In this document: piece after piece, positions 1 through 9,512 of the stretch
Layout of the letters: each line of letters begins with the position of its first letter
How positions within the stretch are numbered: position 1 is the stretch's first letter
Assembly: GCF_002303925.1 (NCBI RefSeq)
Contig: NZ_MRCS01000007.1
Span: 1-64,000, forward strand
Source: Pseudomonas sp. ACN8
GTDB taxonomy: Bacteria; Pseudomonadota; Gammaproteobacteria; Pseudomonadales; Pseudomonadaceae
DNA: 64,000 nucleotides
Reading direction: 5' to 3'
Notes under the pieces: generated by a model
The model's database searches: none
Told to the model about the DNA's origin: nothing
What the model saw: only the letters and a program-made list of their open reading frames with translations
Position numbers and translations under genes: made by a program

Positions 1-703
1 TGTTGCCGACAAAACCGTCACACACCACCACATCCGCTTCGCCACGGTACAAACCGTCGCCCTCGATAAAGCCGATGTAATTGATACCACGGGCGCCTTG
101 CAACAAAGTCGCTGCCAGCTTGACCTGTTGATTACCCTTGATGTCTTCGGTGCCGATGTTCAGCAACGCCACCCGCGGACGGATTATGCCCAGGGTCTCC
201 GCTGCCACCGAGCCCATGACCGCAAACTGCAACAGATGCTCGGCACTGCAATCGACATTGGCGCCCAGGTCAAGCAACTGGCAGTAACCCTTTTGTGTCG
301 GAATCGCCGCCACCATGGCCGGACGATCAATGCCCGGCAGGGTCTTGAGCACGAAACGCGACAACGCCATCAGCGCGCCGGTATTACCGGCACTGACACA
401 GGCCTGGACCTTGCCGTCGCGCAACAACTCAAGCGCCACGCGCATCGACGAGTCGGGCTTGCCACGCAGGGCCTGGGCAGGTTTTTCGTCCATGGTGATG
501 ACTTCGGACGCCGGCGTAATCGACAGGCGCGCGCGATCCACAGCCGGATAGCCAGCGATCAGTTCTTCAAGAAGGGAGGGTTGACCGACGAGGGTCAGGT
601 GCAGCGAGGGTGTAGCAGACAGGCAGGCAAGGCTGGCCTGGACAATGCTGCGGGGACCGAAGTCCCCGCCCATTGCGTCAATCGCGATGACTTGAGCGGA
701 CAA
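1..703 (-). CDS. plsX: Phosphate acyltransferase PlsX (3' part missing)
   Basis: PlsX converts acyl-ACP and phosphate to acyl-phosphate, the first step of the PlsX/PlsY route to phosphatidic acid, as a peripheral membrane enzyme. The reading frame gives the typical N-terminus [14 protein letters not shown], followed by recognisable PlsX segments such as [12 protein letters not shown]. About 234 of the usual 330-340 residues lie in the window; the rest runs off the left edge. I place the start at the TTG at 703 because the family N-terminus begins there and no ATG lies upstream in frame before the rpmF stop. The gap to rpmF is only 4 nt, so the two are probably translationally coupled in the yceD-rpmF-plsX operon, the classic bacterial arrangement. 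Confidence 0.95.
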   Translation of the reverse strand, partial: MSAQVIAIDAMGGDFGPRSIVQASLACLSATPSLHLTLVGQPSLLEELIAGYPAVDRARLSITPASEVITMDEKPAQALRGKPDSSMRVALELLRDGKVQACVSAGNTGALMALSRFVLKTLPGIDRPAMVAAIPTQKGYCQLLDLGANVDCSAEHLLQFAVMGSVAAETLGIIRPRVALLNIGTEDIKGNQQVKLAATLLQGARGINYIGFIEGDGLYRGEADVVVCDGFVGN

Positions 704-707
704 GTGA

Positions 708-890
708 TTACTCGTCAGCGCCCTTGTCGATCACTTTACGGCCACGGTATACGCCTTCTGGCGATACGTGGTGACGCAGGTGAACTTCACCGGTGGTTTT
801 TTCTACAGACAGGGTGCTAGCCTCGAGAGCGTCGTGCGAACGGCGCATGTCACGGGCAGAGCGGGATTTTTTGTTCTGCTGAACAGCCAT
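708..890 (-). CDS. rpmF: 50S ribosomal protein L32
   Basis: A 60-residue basic protein beginning [19 protein letters not shown], the characteristic L32 N-terminus of the zinc-free type: no CxxC pairs are visible, as is usual for pseudomonads. L32 binds near the peptide exit region of the large subunit. It sits between yceD (13 nt upstream) and plsX (4 nt downstream), the widely conserved arrangement linking ribosome and membrane lipid synthesis. Length equals the family norm. No internal promoter is evident; it is probably transcribed from the strong promoter in front of yceD. Confidence 0.98.
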
Positions 891-903
891 AATTGATTAA
901 CTC

Positions 904-1431
904 CTAAACGTTTGGGTCACGCTTTAACTGCGCCAATACACTGAACGGGTTGGACCGCGTTACCTCGTCCTCGCTCGGTTCGGGCTCATCTGCTCCCGCC
1001 GGCTGCTGGCATTCTTCCGGATGATGAGCAGGCACAATGGGCAAGGCGAGCAGAAGCTCCTCCTCGATCAGTGACTGCAGATCCAAAGGATCTTCGCCCA
1101 GTTCCAGCACGTCATAACCTTTCGGCAACGACTGGGTATTCGCACCCTCCTTCACCACAGCGTAACTGCATTCGCTATGGATCGGCAGGGTGACCAGCTC
1201 AAGACAACGCTGGCAAACCATTTTGACTTCAGTGTCGATAAAGCTGTGGATGACCACAGATTTACGTTCATCTCGTTCAAAAACGAATTTAGCCTGCACC
1301 GTACCGACATTGTCGGAAAGCGGGTCGCAGAGTCTCTCCAAATCGGCCAGCAGCATTTCACCTTGAAGGGTGGTGCCACGATCAGCCAATTTGCGCGGGT
1401 CAACGTGAGGTGGAATCGGGTCATTCAACAT
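904..1431 (-). CDS. yceD: YceD/DUF177 family protein
   Basis: A 175-residue protein of the DUF177 (YceD) family, which almost always precedes rpmF. In plants and bacteria the family has been tied to 23S rRNA accumulation, but its biochemical role is not settled. Visible family features are the M-V-C-Q-R-C-L-E-L segment with a CxxC pair, a second Cys in H-S-E-C-S-Y, and an acidic C-terminal part rich in D and E. I chose the ATG at 1431 (M-L-N-D-P-I-P-P-H). The longer reading frame starting at 1455 would begin upstream of the predicted transcription start, because the -10 box ends only 9 nt before this ATG. It is the first gene of the yceD-rpmF-plsX operon. Confidence 0.93.
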   Translation of the reverse strand: MLNDPIPPHVDPRKLADRGTTLQGEMLLADLERLCDPLSDNVGTVQAKFVFERDERKSVVIHSFIDTEVKMVCQRCLELVTLPIHSECSYAVVKEGANTQSLPKGYDVLELGEDPLDLQSLIEEELLLALPIVPAHHPEECQQPAGADEPEPSEDEVTRSNPFSVLAQLKRDPNV

Positions 1432-1440
1432 AGGCGCAGC

Positions 1441-1468
1441 ATTATAGGGATGCACCCGCCCATGTCAA
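1441..1468 (-). promoter_or_regulatory. Near-consensus sigma-70 promoter of yceD-rpmF-plsX
   Basis: On the minus strand the -35 box TTGACA (complement of 1463-1468) and the -10 box TATAAT (complement of 1441-1446) are both perfect consensus matches, with a 16-nt spacer. Only 9 nt separate the -10 box from the yceD ATG at 1431. The expected transcription start (about 1433-1435) therefore leaves a leader of a few nucleotides at most. There is no room for a Shine-Dalgarno sequence. Confidence 0.85.
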
Positions 1469-1536
1469 AGGAAATTCAGCCCTGTCCGTCACTTGGAAGC
1501 CTCGCTAGAATTCGCGCACGCCTTATGGAGTTGCGC

Positions 1537-2115
1537 ATGCTGCCTTTATTACTCGCTTCCAGCTCGGCCTATCGCCGGGAATTACTGACCCGCCTGCAGC
1601 TGCCTTTCACTTGCAGCTCGCCGGATATCGACGAAAGCCAGCGCCCGGGCGAGTCCGCCATCGAGCTGGTCAAACGCCTCGCCGAAGAGAAAGCCCGTGC
1701 CCTGGCCGACCGCCATACCGCTCATCTGATAATCGGCTCCGACCAGGTCGCCGTGCTGGGAGAGCGGATTATCGGCAAGCCCCACACGTTCGAAAAAGCA
1801 CGCGAACAACTGCTGGCCGCCAGCGGCGCCAGCGTGACGTTCCTGACCGGCCTGGCCCTGCTCAACAGCCAGACAGGGCACTGCCAGGTCGATTGCGTGC
1901 CGTTCACCGTAAACATGCGCACACTCGACGCACCGCGCATCGAACGCTACCTGCACGCCGAGCAACCCTACGACTGCGCAGGCAGCTTCAAGGCCGAAGG
2001 CCTGGGGGTCAGCCTGTTTCGCAGCACCGAGGGCCCCGACGCCACCAGCCTGATCGGTCTGCCGCTGATTCGCCTGATCGACATGTTGCTGACCGAAGGC
2101 GTACAGGTTCCTTGA
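1537..2115 (+). CDS. maf: Maf/YceF-type nucleotide pyrophosphatase
   Basis: A 192-residue Maf-family NTP pyrophosphatase. The N-terminal L-L-A-S-S-S-A-Y-R-R-E-L-L signature and the catalytic-site segment I-I-G-S-D-Q-V (Asp near residue 69), followed by G-K-P, are all visible. The context beside yceD-rpmF and the overall sequence suggest the YceF branch, which prefers 7-methyl-GTP; this substrate is inferred from family knowledge only. The ATG at 1537 has GGAG about 6 nt upstream, which I prefer to the upstream in-frame ATG at 1525. It is transcribed away from yceD and ends at a bidirectional terminator shared with the convergent sppA operon. Confidence 0.93.
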   Translation: MLPLLLASSSAYRRELLTRLQLPFTCSSPDIDESQRPGESAIELVKRLAEEKARALADRHTAHLIIGSDQVAVLGERIIGKPHTFEKAREQLLAASGASVTFLTGLALLNSQTGHCQVDCVPFTVNMRTLDAPRIERYLHAEQPYDCAGSFKAEGLGVSLFRSTEGPDATSLIGLPLIRLIDMLLTEGVQVP

Positions 2116-2126
2116 ATCCCGATACT

Positions 2127-2154
2127 AAAAAACCGGCCACGCAGGCCGGTTTTT
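2127..2154. terminator. Bidirectional intrinsic terminator between maf and sppA
   Basis: AACCGGCC (2131-2138), a 5-nt loop, then GGCCGGTT (2144-2151) form a perfect 8-bp stem. It is flanked by an A-run on the left and a T-run on the right, so it can stop transcription of maf (plus) and of rluC-HAD-sppA (minus). Confidence 0.9.
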
Positions 2155-2169
2155 CATGTCGTTTCAGAA

Positions 2170-3159
2170 TCAGCGCAGCGACGGACCGCTAAACCCCATC
2201 CACATCGCCAAATGCTCAGCCACGCTGGCACCGAGCTTTTTCGAGAAGCGGTCGAATGGCGACTCCTGAACGGTGAAGTCCACCAGCTCTTTCTCGCCGA
2301 TCACATCCCGCGCAACCGAACTGGCATTACCCAGCCCATCGATCAGCCCCAGCGGCAGCGCCTGCTCGCCGGACCAGACCAGGCCGGAGAACAGCTCCGG
2401 ATGCTCCTTATCCTTCAGGCGATCGCCGCGCCCCTGCTTGACGCTATTGATGAACTGCTTGTGGGTCGTATCGAGTACGCCCTGCCAGAAGGCAGTTTCT
2501 TCCGGCTTCTGCGGCTGGAACGGATCAAGGAACGACTTGTGCTCGCCAGAAGTGTAGGTGCGACGCTCGACGCCCAGTTTCTCCATGGTACCGACAAAAC
2601 CATAACCGGCCGCCGTCACACCAATGGAGCCGACCAGGCTCGCCTTGTCGGCGTAGATCTGATCTGCCGCGCTGGCAATGTAGTAAGCACCGGAAGCCCC
2701 CAAGTCGGAAATGACCGCATAGAGCTTGATGTCCGGATGCAGGCCGCGCAGGCGACGGATCTCGTCATAGACATAACCCGACTGCACCGGGCTGCCGCCC
2801 GGGCTGTTGATGCGCAGGACGACGCCCTTGACCTTCTTGTCCTCGAAAGCCGCGCGCAGACTGCCAACGATATTGTCCGCGCTGGCCGACTCCTTGTCGG
2901 CAATCACACCTGTCACGTCGATCAACGCCGTGTAATTGGCACTGAGGGTCGCAGCCTTTTCCATATCTATCAGCGGCGAAAACAGCGCAATTGCGCCGAA
3001 CAGATACACAAAAATCAGAAATTTGAAGAATATCCCCCAGCGACGGGACCGACGCTGCTCCTGTATACCGGCCAGCAGCGTCTTTTCCAGCAGCTTCCAG
3101 CTTCTGTCGTCACCGCTCTCTGCGCTCGCCTTGGCGGGCGCCTTCCATTCGTCGGTCAT
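2170..3159 (-). CDS. sppA: Signal peptide peptidase SppA, short S49 form
   Basis: A 329-residue membrane serine protease that degrades cleaved signal peptides. One transmembrane helix lies at about residues 42-64 (F-F-K-F-L-I-F-V-Y-L-F-G), followed by an S49 domain facing the periplasm. The catalytic pair of the short SppA type is visible: Ser about 156 in L-G-A-S-G-A-Y-Y, and Lys about 208 in S-G-E-H-K-S-F-L-D. The spacing of 52 residues matches the family. The start is the ATG at 3159, with a purine-rich GGGGTGG upstream; an in-frame GTG lies 9 nt further upstream. It is the last gene of the rluC-HAD-sppA run. Confidence 0.93.
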   Translation of the reverse strand: MTDEWKAPAKASAESGDDRSWKLLEKTLLAGIQEQRRSRRWGIFFKFLIFVYLFGAIALFSPLIDMEKAATLSANYTALIDVTGVIADKESASADNIVGSLRAAFEDKKVKGVVLRINSPGGSPVQSGYVYDEIRRLRGLHPDIKLYAVISDLGASGAYYIASAADQIYADKASLVGSIGVTAAGYGFVGTMEKLGVERRTYTSGEHKSFLDPFQPQKPEETAFWQGVLDTTHKQFINSVKQGRGDRLKDKEHPELFSGLVWSGEQALPLGLIDGLGNASSVARDVIGEKELVDFTVQESPFDRFSKKLGASVAEHLAMWMGFSGPSLR

Positions 3160-3183
3160 GCCATCCACCCCACAAACAACCGG

Positions 3184-3846
3184 TTAAGCCTGCTGACTCA
3201 GCCAGGCATGCAATTCTGAAAAACGATCGATGGCCAGTCGCGGCTCATACAACTTCAACGCATCGATCGTTTGAGCGCCATAGCTGACGGCCACCGAGCC
3301 CATGCCGGCGTTGCGCGCCATCTGCAAATCAAAGGACGAATCGCCGACCATCAACGCCTGTTCCGGGCGAACCTCGCAATGGGCGAGAATTTGTTCGAGC
3401 ATCAGCGGATGGGGCTTGCTGGCGGTCTCGTCGGCGGCACGAGTGATATCGAAGTAATTCTCCCAGCCATGGGACTTCAACACCCGATCCAGCCCGCGAC
3501 GAGCCTTGCCGGTCGCCACAGCCAGATGATAGCCCTCGGCACGAAATGCCTCGAGCGATTCGACCACACCTTCGAACAGCGGCGAAGGCACAGCCTCCGA
3601 CGCAATGTAATGCTCAGCATAGTGCTCGCGGAACGCGATCAGCTGGGCATCGCCGATTTCGGGGTACAGGGTGCGGATCGCTTCCGGCAAGCCCAGGCCG
3701 ATGATGCCCTTGACAGCCAGGTCATCGCACAGCTCAAAGCCGGAACGCCGGGAGGCGACGTGCATCGCCTCGACAATCCGGCCAATGGAATCGGCCAGGG
3801 TGCCGTCCCAATCGAAGATCAGCAGCTTGTAATCAGATGGGCGCAC
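3184..3846 (-). CDS. HAD-superfamily hydrolase (phosphoglycolate-phosphatase-like)
   Basis: A 220-residue HAD hydrolase with all motifs: [11 protein letters not shown] (nucleophile Asp about 12, general acid Asp about 14); II, A-V-A-T-G-K; Lys in S-K-P-H-P; and IV, V-G-D-S-S-F-D. A helical cap after residue 20 places it in subfamily IA, close to Gph-type phosphatases; the true substrate cannot be read from sequence. The start is a GTG at 3846 that overlaps the end of rluC by 14 nt, implying translational coupling. No ATG alternative exists without losing motif I. Confidence 0.88.
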   Translation of the reverse strand: MRPSDYKLLIFDWDGTLADSIGRIVEAMHVASRRSGFELCDDLAVKGIIGLGLPEAIRTLYPEIGDAQLIAFREHYAEHYIASEAVPSPLFEGVVESLEAFRAEGYHLAVATGKARRGLDRVLKSHGWENYFDITRAADETASKPHPLMLEQILAHCEVRPEQALMVGDSSFDLQMARNAGMGSVAVSYGAQTIDALKLYEPRLAIDRFSELHAWLSQQA

Positions 3847-4795
3847 TCAATCGCTCCACGGTTTTGGCCCACATCTCGTCGACCGGCGCTTGCAGCTTCA
3901 GTTCACCGCCATCGGGGAGTGGCACGGTCAGCATGTAGGCGTGCAGGAACAGGCGCTTGCCACCCAGATCGCGAATTTCCTTACTGAAATCGTCATCGCC
4001 GTACTTGGTGTCACCGGCAATGCAGTGACCGGCGTGCAAGGTGTGGACGCGAATCTGGTGGGTGCGACCGGTGATCGGCTTGGCTTCGATCAAGGTGGCA
4101 AAGTCGCCAAAACGCCGCAGGACCTTGAACACGGTCACAGACTCCTTGCCCTCCTCCTCGTCGACCTCGACCATACGCTCGCCGGAGCGCAGATTGCTCT
4201 TGCCGAGCGACGCCCGGACTTGCTTGATCGAGGACGCCCAGTTACCGCGAACCAGCGCCATATAACGCTTATCGACGCCATCGCCGCGCAAGGCCGTGTG
4301 CAAGTGACGCAGCATGCTGCGCTTCTTGGCGATCATCAACAGGCCGGACGTATCACGGTCAAGACGATGAACCAGTTCGAGCTCCTTGCAATCGGGGCGC
4401 AACTGACGAAAGGCTTCGATCACTCCGTAATTCAAGCCGCTGCCGCCGTGAACGGCGATGCCGCAAGGCTTGTTGATCACGATCAGCGCCTTGTCTTCGA
4501 AGACAATCGAGGCTTCGAGTCGCTGCAGCAGGCCTTGAGCCAGTGGTACCGGCTCGTCGCGCTCAGGCACACGAACCGGCGGTACGCGCACGATATCGCC
4601 CGCCTGCAGCTTGTACTCGGGCTTGATCCGACCTTTGTTCACGCGCACTTCGCCCTTGCGCAAAATGCGGTAAATCAAGGTCTTGGGCACGCCTTTGAGT
4701 CGGGCGAGAAGGAAATTATCAATGCGCTGGCCGGCATATTCCGGCGAGACCTCAAGCAGTTGTACGCTTGGAGTCGGGAGGGTAGTCGTCGTCAT
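3833..4795 (-). CDS. rluC: 23S rRNA pseudouridine synthase RluC
   Basis: A 320-residue RluA-family synthase that makes pseudouridine at positions 955, 2504 and 2580 (E. coli numbering) of 23S rRNA. An N-terminal S4 RNA-binding domain (about residues 20-80) is followed by the catalytic domain with the signature H-R-L-D-R-D-T-S-G; the catalytic Asp is about residue 146. The start ATG at 4795 is clear. Its position divergent from rne and upstream of the HAD/sppA genes is the standard gammaproteobacterial arrangement, which supports RluC over the other RluA paralogues. Confidence 0.95.
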   Translation of the reverse strand: MTTTTLPTPSVQLLEVSPEYAGQRIDNFLLARLKGVPKTLIYRILRKGEVRVNKGRIKPEYKLQAGDIVRVPPVRVPERDEPVPLAQGLLQRLEASIVFEDKALIVINKPCGIAVHGGSGLNYGVIEAFRQLRPDCKELELVHRLDRDTSGLLMIAKKRSMLRHLHTALRGDGVDKRYMALVRGNWASSIKQVRASLGKSNLRSGERMVEVDEEEGKESVTVFKVLRRFGDFATLIEAKPITGRTHQIRVHTLHAGHCIAGDTKYGDDDFSKEIRDLGGKRLFLHAYMLTVPLPDGGELKLQAPVDEMWAKTVERLSAPI

Positions 4796-4824
4796 GGCGC
4801 GGATGATAACAATTTTTTATGGAA

Positions 4825-4853
4825 TTGAAGCACTTAATCATTGCTGCTATAGT
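4825..4853 (+). promoter_or_regulatory. Predicted sigma-70 promoter of rne
   Basis: TTGAAG (4825-4830) and TATAGT (4848-4853) are separated by exactly 17 nt, in the orientation of rne. The start would be near 4860, giving a leader of about 640 nt before the rne ATG. It is a sequence prediction only. Confidence 0.6.
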
Positions 4854-4859
4854 CGCGAA

Positions 4860-5497
4860 CGTCGCCAAAAGCGGCCTGGACAGCGGACCAACGGTCAAAA
4901 ACCGGCCCTGACCAACGCAATTCACCAGGACGCGAGGCCGTCCTACGGGGCTTTCGCTACGTAACGGTGGAGTTTGCAGGTGTAACGAGCGCAGGTGACA
5001 TGAGGCCTGAATCACGCCACAAAACAGAGTTTTCCACTCGTTTTGCGCGCCATATTCACGGCCAGTTCACAAAGTGCAGTCAGCTGCGAATGACCCCGAG
5101 CGAAGGCATCGGAAACAACGCCTAAATTAGCCATGATGCGTGACCTCCCCTTTCGGAGCTCACGGTAAATGCCAACCCGCTGCGGATTCTGCGCGCGGCA
5201 GCACCCGAATTATCAGGGATACGTGTAGGGTGGAGATGCACAACCGCCGGACTGTGTAGCAACAGGCTTTCTCAAGACGCTTCATCTCGTCCACAGCCGC
5301 TGGTTGATTCCTCCTCCTGACTGAGTGCTTAAGTAGCCACAGCAAGCAGGACGCGTACGTCGCGATGAAGGCCCACATTGGCCGGACTTCGCTGGACACG
5401 GGAAATGGCCAACCACTCCCGACGCACCTGACACCGACCGTGAGAAGTCGTGTGTGCCGAACGCCGTTTCCGGCAGCCCGGAAACCGACGGTACTAC
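4860..5497 (+). other. Long 5' leader of rne (non-coding)
   Basis: About 640 nt without a convincing gene between the predicted rne promoter and the rne ATG. In enterobacteria the rne leader is structured and mediates feedback control by RNase E itself; a similar role here is an inference. Short open frames on both strands lack ribosome-binding sites and family features. An independent small RNA in this region cannot be excluded. Confidence 0.5.
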
Positions 5498-8400
5498 ATG
5501 AAAAGAATGCTGATTAACGCAACTCAACCCGAAGAGTTGCGTGTTGCACTGGTAGATGGCCAGCGCCTCTACGACCTGGACATCGAATCCGGTGCACGCG
5601 AGCAGAAGAAGGCCAACATCTATAAAGGCCGGATTACTCGCATCGAACCAAGCCTCGAGGCTGCCTTTGTCGATTTCGGCTCTGAGCGCCACGGCTTCCT
5701 GCCCCTCAAAGAAATCTCCCGCGAATACTTCAAGAAAGCCCCGGAAGGCCGCGTCAACATCAAGGACGTCCTGAGCGAAGGCCAGGAAGTCATCGTTCAG
5801 GTCGAAAAAGAAGAACGTGGCAACAAGGGCGCCGCCCTGACCACCTTCATCAGCCTGGCCGGTCGTTACCTGGTGCTGATGCCGAACAACCCGCGTGCCG
5901 GCGGTATTTCCCGTCGCATCGAAGGTGAAGAGCGCAACGAACTGCGTGAAGCCCTGAACGGCCTGGTTGCCCCGGCCGACATGGGTCTGATCGTGCGCAC
6001 TGCCGGCCTTGGCCGCAGCAGCGAAGAAATGCAGTGGGACCTCGACTACCTGCTGCAACTGTGGACCGCCATCAAAGAAGCCTCGCTGGATCGTTCCGCA
6101 CCGTTCCTGATCTACCAGGAAAGCAACGTGATCATCCGCGCGATCCGCGACTACCTGCGCCAGGACATCGGCGAAGTGCTGATCGACAGCGTTGAAGCCC
6201 AGGACGAAGCCCTGACCTTCATCCGCCAGGTGATGCCGCAGTACGCCAGCAAGATCAAGCTGTACGAAGACAGCGTTCCGCTGTTCAACCGCTTCCAGAT
6301 CGAAAGCCAGATCGAAACCGCCTTCCAGCGCGTTGTCGAACTGCCTTCCGGCGGCTCCATCGTTATCGATCCGACCGAGGCCCTGGTGTCCATCGACATC
6401 AACTCGGCGCGCGCCACCAAAGGCAGCGACATCGAAGAAACCGCGCTGCAAACCAACCTTGAAGCGGCCGAGGAAATCGCCCGTCAGTTGCGCCTGCGCG
6501 ACATCGGCGGTCTGATCGTCATCGACTTCATCGACATGACCCCTGCCAAGAACCAGCGCGCCGTGGAAGAGAAAGTCCGCGAATGCCTGGAAGCCGACCG
6601 CGCCCGCGTGCAAGTCGGTCGCATCTCGCGCTTCGGCCTGCTGGAAATGTCCCGTCAGCGCCTGCGTCCTTCCCTGGGCGAAAGCAGCGGCATCGTCTGC
6701 CCGCGTTGCAACGGCACCGGCATCATCCGTGACGTTGAATCGCTGTCCCTGGCGATCCTGCGCCTGATCGAAGAAGAAGCCCTGAAAGACCGTACCGCCG
6801 AAGTTCGTGCACAAGTGCCGATCCCGGTGGCCGCTTTCCTGCTCAACGAAAAGCGCAACTCGATCACCAAGATCGAACTGCGCACCCGCGCCCGCATCGT
6901 CATCCTGCCGAACGATCACCTCGAAACTCCGCACTTCGAAGTGCAGCGCCTGCGTGATGACAGCCCGGAAGCCGCGACCAATCAGTCCAGCTACGAAATC
7001 GCCGCTGCCGCTGCCGAAGTCGAGGAAGTCCAGCCAGCCGCCGCGACCCGCACCCTGGTTCGCCAGGAAGCCGCGGTCAAGACGGCCCCGGCCCGCGCCA
7101 ACGCTCCGGTGCCGACCGAAGTGACCGCTCCGGCTCCTGCTCCGGTTGCAGTGCCTGAGCCAAGCCTGTTCAAAGGCCTGGTGAAGTCGCTGGTGAGCCT
7201 GTTCGCCACCAAGGAAGAGCCTGTAGCTCCGGTTTTGGTTGAAAAACCTGCGACCACCGAGCGTCCGGCCCGCAACGAAGAGCGTCGCAACGGTCGCCAG
7301 CAGAGCCGCAACCGTAACGGTCGCCGCGATGAAGAGCGCAAACCTCGCGAAGAGCGTGCACCGCGTGAAGAACGCGCACCACGCGAGCCGCGTGAAGAGC
7401 GTCAGCCACGTGAAGTGCGCGAGCCTCGCGAAACCCGCGAAGAAACGCCGGCAGTAGCCCGCGAAGAACGCGCACCACGCGCGCCTCGTGAAGAACGTGC
7501 ACCGCGCGCTCCGCGTGAAGATCGCAAGCCACGTGGCGAGCGTGAAGAGCGCGTTCGTGAACTGCGCGAGCCACTGGATGCAGCTCCGACTGCTCCGGCT
7601 GCTCCGGCCGCCGCTGCCACCGCTGAAGAGCGTCCAGCTCGCCAGCCGCGTGAAGAACGCGCTCCACGCCCACCGCGTGAAGAACGTCAGCCACGTGCCG
7701 AACAAGCTGCCGCAGCCGCAACCGAAGAAGAACTGGTCACCAACGAAGAGCAACTGCAGGAAGACGGCCAGGAAGGCGCCGAAGGCGATCGTCCACGCCG
7801 CCGCTCCCGTGGTCAGCGTCGTCGCAGCAACCGTCGCGAGCGTCAGCGTGACGCCAACGGCAACGTGATCGAAGGTTCGGAAGAATCCGAGTCCGGCGAA
7901 AACGCTGAAGCGCCAAGCACTGCCGATCTGGCCGCCGGCCTGGCTGTCACCGCAGCCGTTGCCAGCAGCGTGATCAGCGCTCCAGCCGAAGCTGAGGCCA
8001 ACGTGCAAGCCGAACGCGCCACTGCCGCGACCCTGGAACCGGCTCCGGTTGAAGCGCCAGTCGTTGAAGCGACCACACCGGTCGAAGTCACCGCCTCGCC
8101 GGAAATCGAAGTGGCGTCTGCGCCGGAAGCTCAGCCTGCTGTTGAAGCGGCTGCCGAGCCAGCGCCAGTGGTAGAAGCACCTGCTGAGGCTGCAGAAGCG
8201 GTTGTTGAGACCGTGACTGAAACCGTGCGTGAAGTTCGCGAAGAACAAACCGCATTCAACTGGGTTGCCGAGCCAGCCGTCGCTGAAGCCGCTGCACCTG
8301 CCGCTGAAGCCCAAGTGGCTGAAGCCATGGTTTCCGAGCCGGTGGTTACCGCCGCGGAACCGGCCCCAGCGCCAGTCGTTGAAGCTCCGGTCGTTGCCGA

Positions 8401-8725
8401 GGCACCAGCTCCGGTAGTCGAAACTCCTGCCAGCGCCCTGACGCCAAGTGGCCGTGCGCCTAACGACCCGCGTGAAGTGCGTCGTCGCAAGCGTGAAGCC
8501 GAGCGTCTGCAGAAGGAAGCTGAACTGGCTGCCGCTGCGGCTCCAGCTCAAGCGGTTGTCGCTGCCGAGCCTGCACCGGTTGCTGCTGAAGTGGTTGAGG
8601 CAGCTCCTGCCCCTGAGGCGGCTGCCGAGCCGGCTGAGTCGGTGATCCACGAAGCACCGCGCTCCGTTCAGGAAGCGGTAGAGCAAGCCGAGGAAAAAGA
8701 GCACGAGACTAAACCTCTCGTCTGA
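5498..8725 (+). CDS. rne: Ribonuclease E
   Basis: A 1075-residue endoribonuclease and degradosome scaffold. The N-terminal half has the S1 domain (about residues 35-125), the DNase I-like metal site in V-S-I-D-I-N-S with the following D-F-I-D-M, and the Zn-link C-P-R-C at residues 401-404 that holds the dimer pair. The C-terminal half is disordered. Residues about 600-740 hold many Arg/Glu repeats of the P-R-E-E-R type (RNA- and protein-binding arginine-rich region), and then long Ala/Pro/Glu/Val stretches run to the end. The start is the ATG at 5498 (M-K-R-M-L-I-N-A-T); the upstream frame from 5450 is not family sequence. It is monocistronic, ending at a strong terminator. Confidence 0.97.
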   Translation: MKRMLINATQPEELRVALVDGQRLYDLDIESGAREQKKANIYKGRITRIEPSLEAAFVDFGSERHGFLPLKEISREYFKKAPEGRVNIKDVLSEGQEVIVQVEKEERGNKGAALTTFISLAGRYLVLMPNNPRAGGISRRIEGEERNELREALNGLVAPADMGLIVRTAGLGRSSEEMQWDLDYLLQLWTAIKEASLDRSAPFLIYQESNVIIRAIRDYLRQDIGEVLIDSVEAQDEALTFIRQVMPQYASKIKLYEDSVPLFNRFQIESQIETAFQRVVELPSGGSIVIDPTEALVSIDINSARATKGSDIEETALQTNLEAAEEIARQLRLRDIGGLIVIDFIDMTPAKNQRAVEEKVRECLEADRARVQVGRISRFGLLEMSRQRLRPSLGESSGIVCPRCNGTGIIRDVESLSLAILRLIEEEALKDRTAEVRAQVPIPVAAFLLNEKRNSITKIELRTRARIVILPNDHLETPHFEVQRLRDDSPEAATNQSSYEIAAAAAEVEEVQPAAATRTLVRQEAAVKTAPARANAPVPTEVTAPAPAPVAVPEPSLFKGLVKSLVSLFATKEEPVAPVLVEKPATTERPARNEERRNGRQQSRNRNGRRDEERKPREERAPREERAPREPREERQPREVREPRETREETPAVAREERAPRAPREERAPRAPREDRKPRGEREERVRELREPLDAAPTAPAAPAAAATAEERPARQPREERAPRPPREERQPRAEQAAAAATEEELVTNEEQLQEDGQEGAEGDRPRRRSRGQRRRSNRRERQRDANGNVIEGSEESESGENAEAPSTADLAAGLAVTAAVASSVISAPAEAEANVQAERATAATLEPAPVEAPVVEATTPVEVTASPEIEVASAPEAQPAVEAAAEPAPVVEAPAEAAEAVVETVTETVREVREEQTAFNWVAEPAVAEAAAPAAEAQVAEAMVSEPVVTAAEPAPAPVVEAPVVAEAPAPVVETPASALTPSGRAPNDPREVRRRKREAERLQKEAELAAAAAPAQAVVAAEPAPVAAEVVEAAPAPEAAAEPAESVIHEAPRSVQEAVEQAEEKEHETKPLV

Positions 8726-8739
8726 TTCCATCGGCCACT

Positions 8740-8776
8740 AAAAAGCCCCGCCTGGTGATCCCAGGCGGGGCTTTTT
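8740..8776 (+). terminator. Intrinsic terminator of rne
   Basis: CCCCGCCTGG and CCAGGCGGGG form a perfect stem with a short loop (centre about 8758), preceded by A5 and followed by T6. It starts 14 nt after the rne stop. Confidence 0.93.
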
Positions 8777-8803
8777 TATATCCGGACTTCACAACAATCC
8801 ATT

Positions 8804-8892
8804 GTAGGAGCGAGCCTGCTCGCGATGGCGGTGGATCAGATTGCATCTCTGTTGGATGCCAGATCGCTATCGCGAGCAGGCTCGCTCCTACG
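8804..8892. repeat. REPIN (inverted REP pair)
   Basis: GTAGGAGCGAGCCTGCTCGC at the left is matched by its near-perfect reverse complement at the right end, with about 45 bp of unrelated DNA between. This is the REP-doublet (REPIN) form common in the P. fluorescens group. The same arm sequence recurs at 21091 and throughout 59260-60000. Confidence 0.88.
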
Positions 8893-8915
8893 GGGATCCA
8901 GGTTGATCTGTGGAT

Positions 8916-9512
8916 CTATGCGGGGCTAAAGATCAATGCCTGCGGCACATCCACATCCCACAACACACCGGGATCCGCTACTGCCACCTCAACCACCCGC
9001 CCTTGGGCAAACAGCGGTTTGGCACCGCGATCCCCCGACAATGCCGTCAACCCCGCCGCGAAGTCCCGTCCGAACCCGACCGGATGCCCATACTCACCGC
9101 CCTGCACGGGCACGCTGATACGGTCATCGCCAATACCCGCCGCCACTTGCTCGATACTGTATGGCAGGATGAACGGCATATCCCCCAGCACCATCAGCCA
9201 GCCATCAAGCTGCTTGCAGGCAGCGACTCCTGCGGCAATGCTGTCACCCATTCCCGTCGATTCGATCAGCACAATCTCGCAGCCATAGGCCTGAGCCATG
9301 CGAATCACCTGCGGGCGGTCAGCCGTGGTCACCAGTACGCGTTTGTCCAGCGCCGCCGGCAGGTTGACCAACGTGTGCTCGATGACGGACCGCACCACGC
9401 CGTCACGCCCGGTGCAATCGGCCACCAATTTATCCTTTTCGTCACCCGCCGCCTGACGAAAGCGGCTGCCCTGCCCCGCCGCCAACACGATGACGCCAAT
9501 GGACTCGCTCAT
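8916..9512 (-). CDS. MocA/MobA-like nucleotidyltransferase
   Basis: A 198-residue NTP-transferase-fold protein. The N-terminal signature V-L-A-A-G-Q-G-S-R-F and the V-L-G-D-M-P-F metal-site segment are those of MobA/MocA enzymes, which attach CMP (MocA) or GMP (MobA) to molybdopterin. It is the last gene of an operon encoding a molybdenum hydroxylase and an XdhC-like factor. Hydroxylases of this family use the cytosine dinucleotide cofactor, so MocA-type CTP:molybdopterin cytidylyltransferase activity is the best inference. The ATG at 9512 overlaps the xdhC-like stop by 4 nt (ATGA). Confidence 0.85.
   Translation of the reverse strand: MSESIGVIVLAAGQGSRFRQAAGDEKDKLVADCTGRDGVVRSVIEHTLVNLPAALDKRVLVTTADRPQVIRMAQAYGCEIVLIESTGMGDSIAAGVAACKQLDGWLMVLGDMPFILPYSIEQVAAGIGDDRISVPVQGGEYGHPVGFGRDFAAGLTALSGDRGAKPLFAQGRVVEVAVADPGVLWDVDVPQALIFSPA

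Noticed and set aside
1177..1536. N-terminal extension of maf by 120 codons
   Set aside because: The extension is antisense to yceD; the family N-terminus and a Shine-Dalgarno match the ATG at 1537.
5282..8731. A 1149-codon open frame antisense to rne
   Set aside because: It mirrors the rne codon structure (GC-rich third positions leave the opposite frame open), has a low-complexity product of Phe/Gly/Arg-rich sequence, and no family features.
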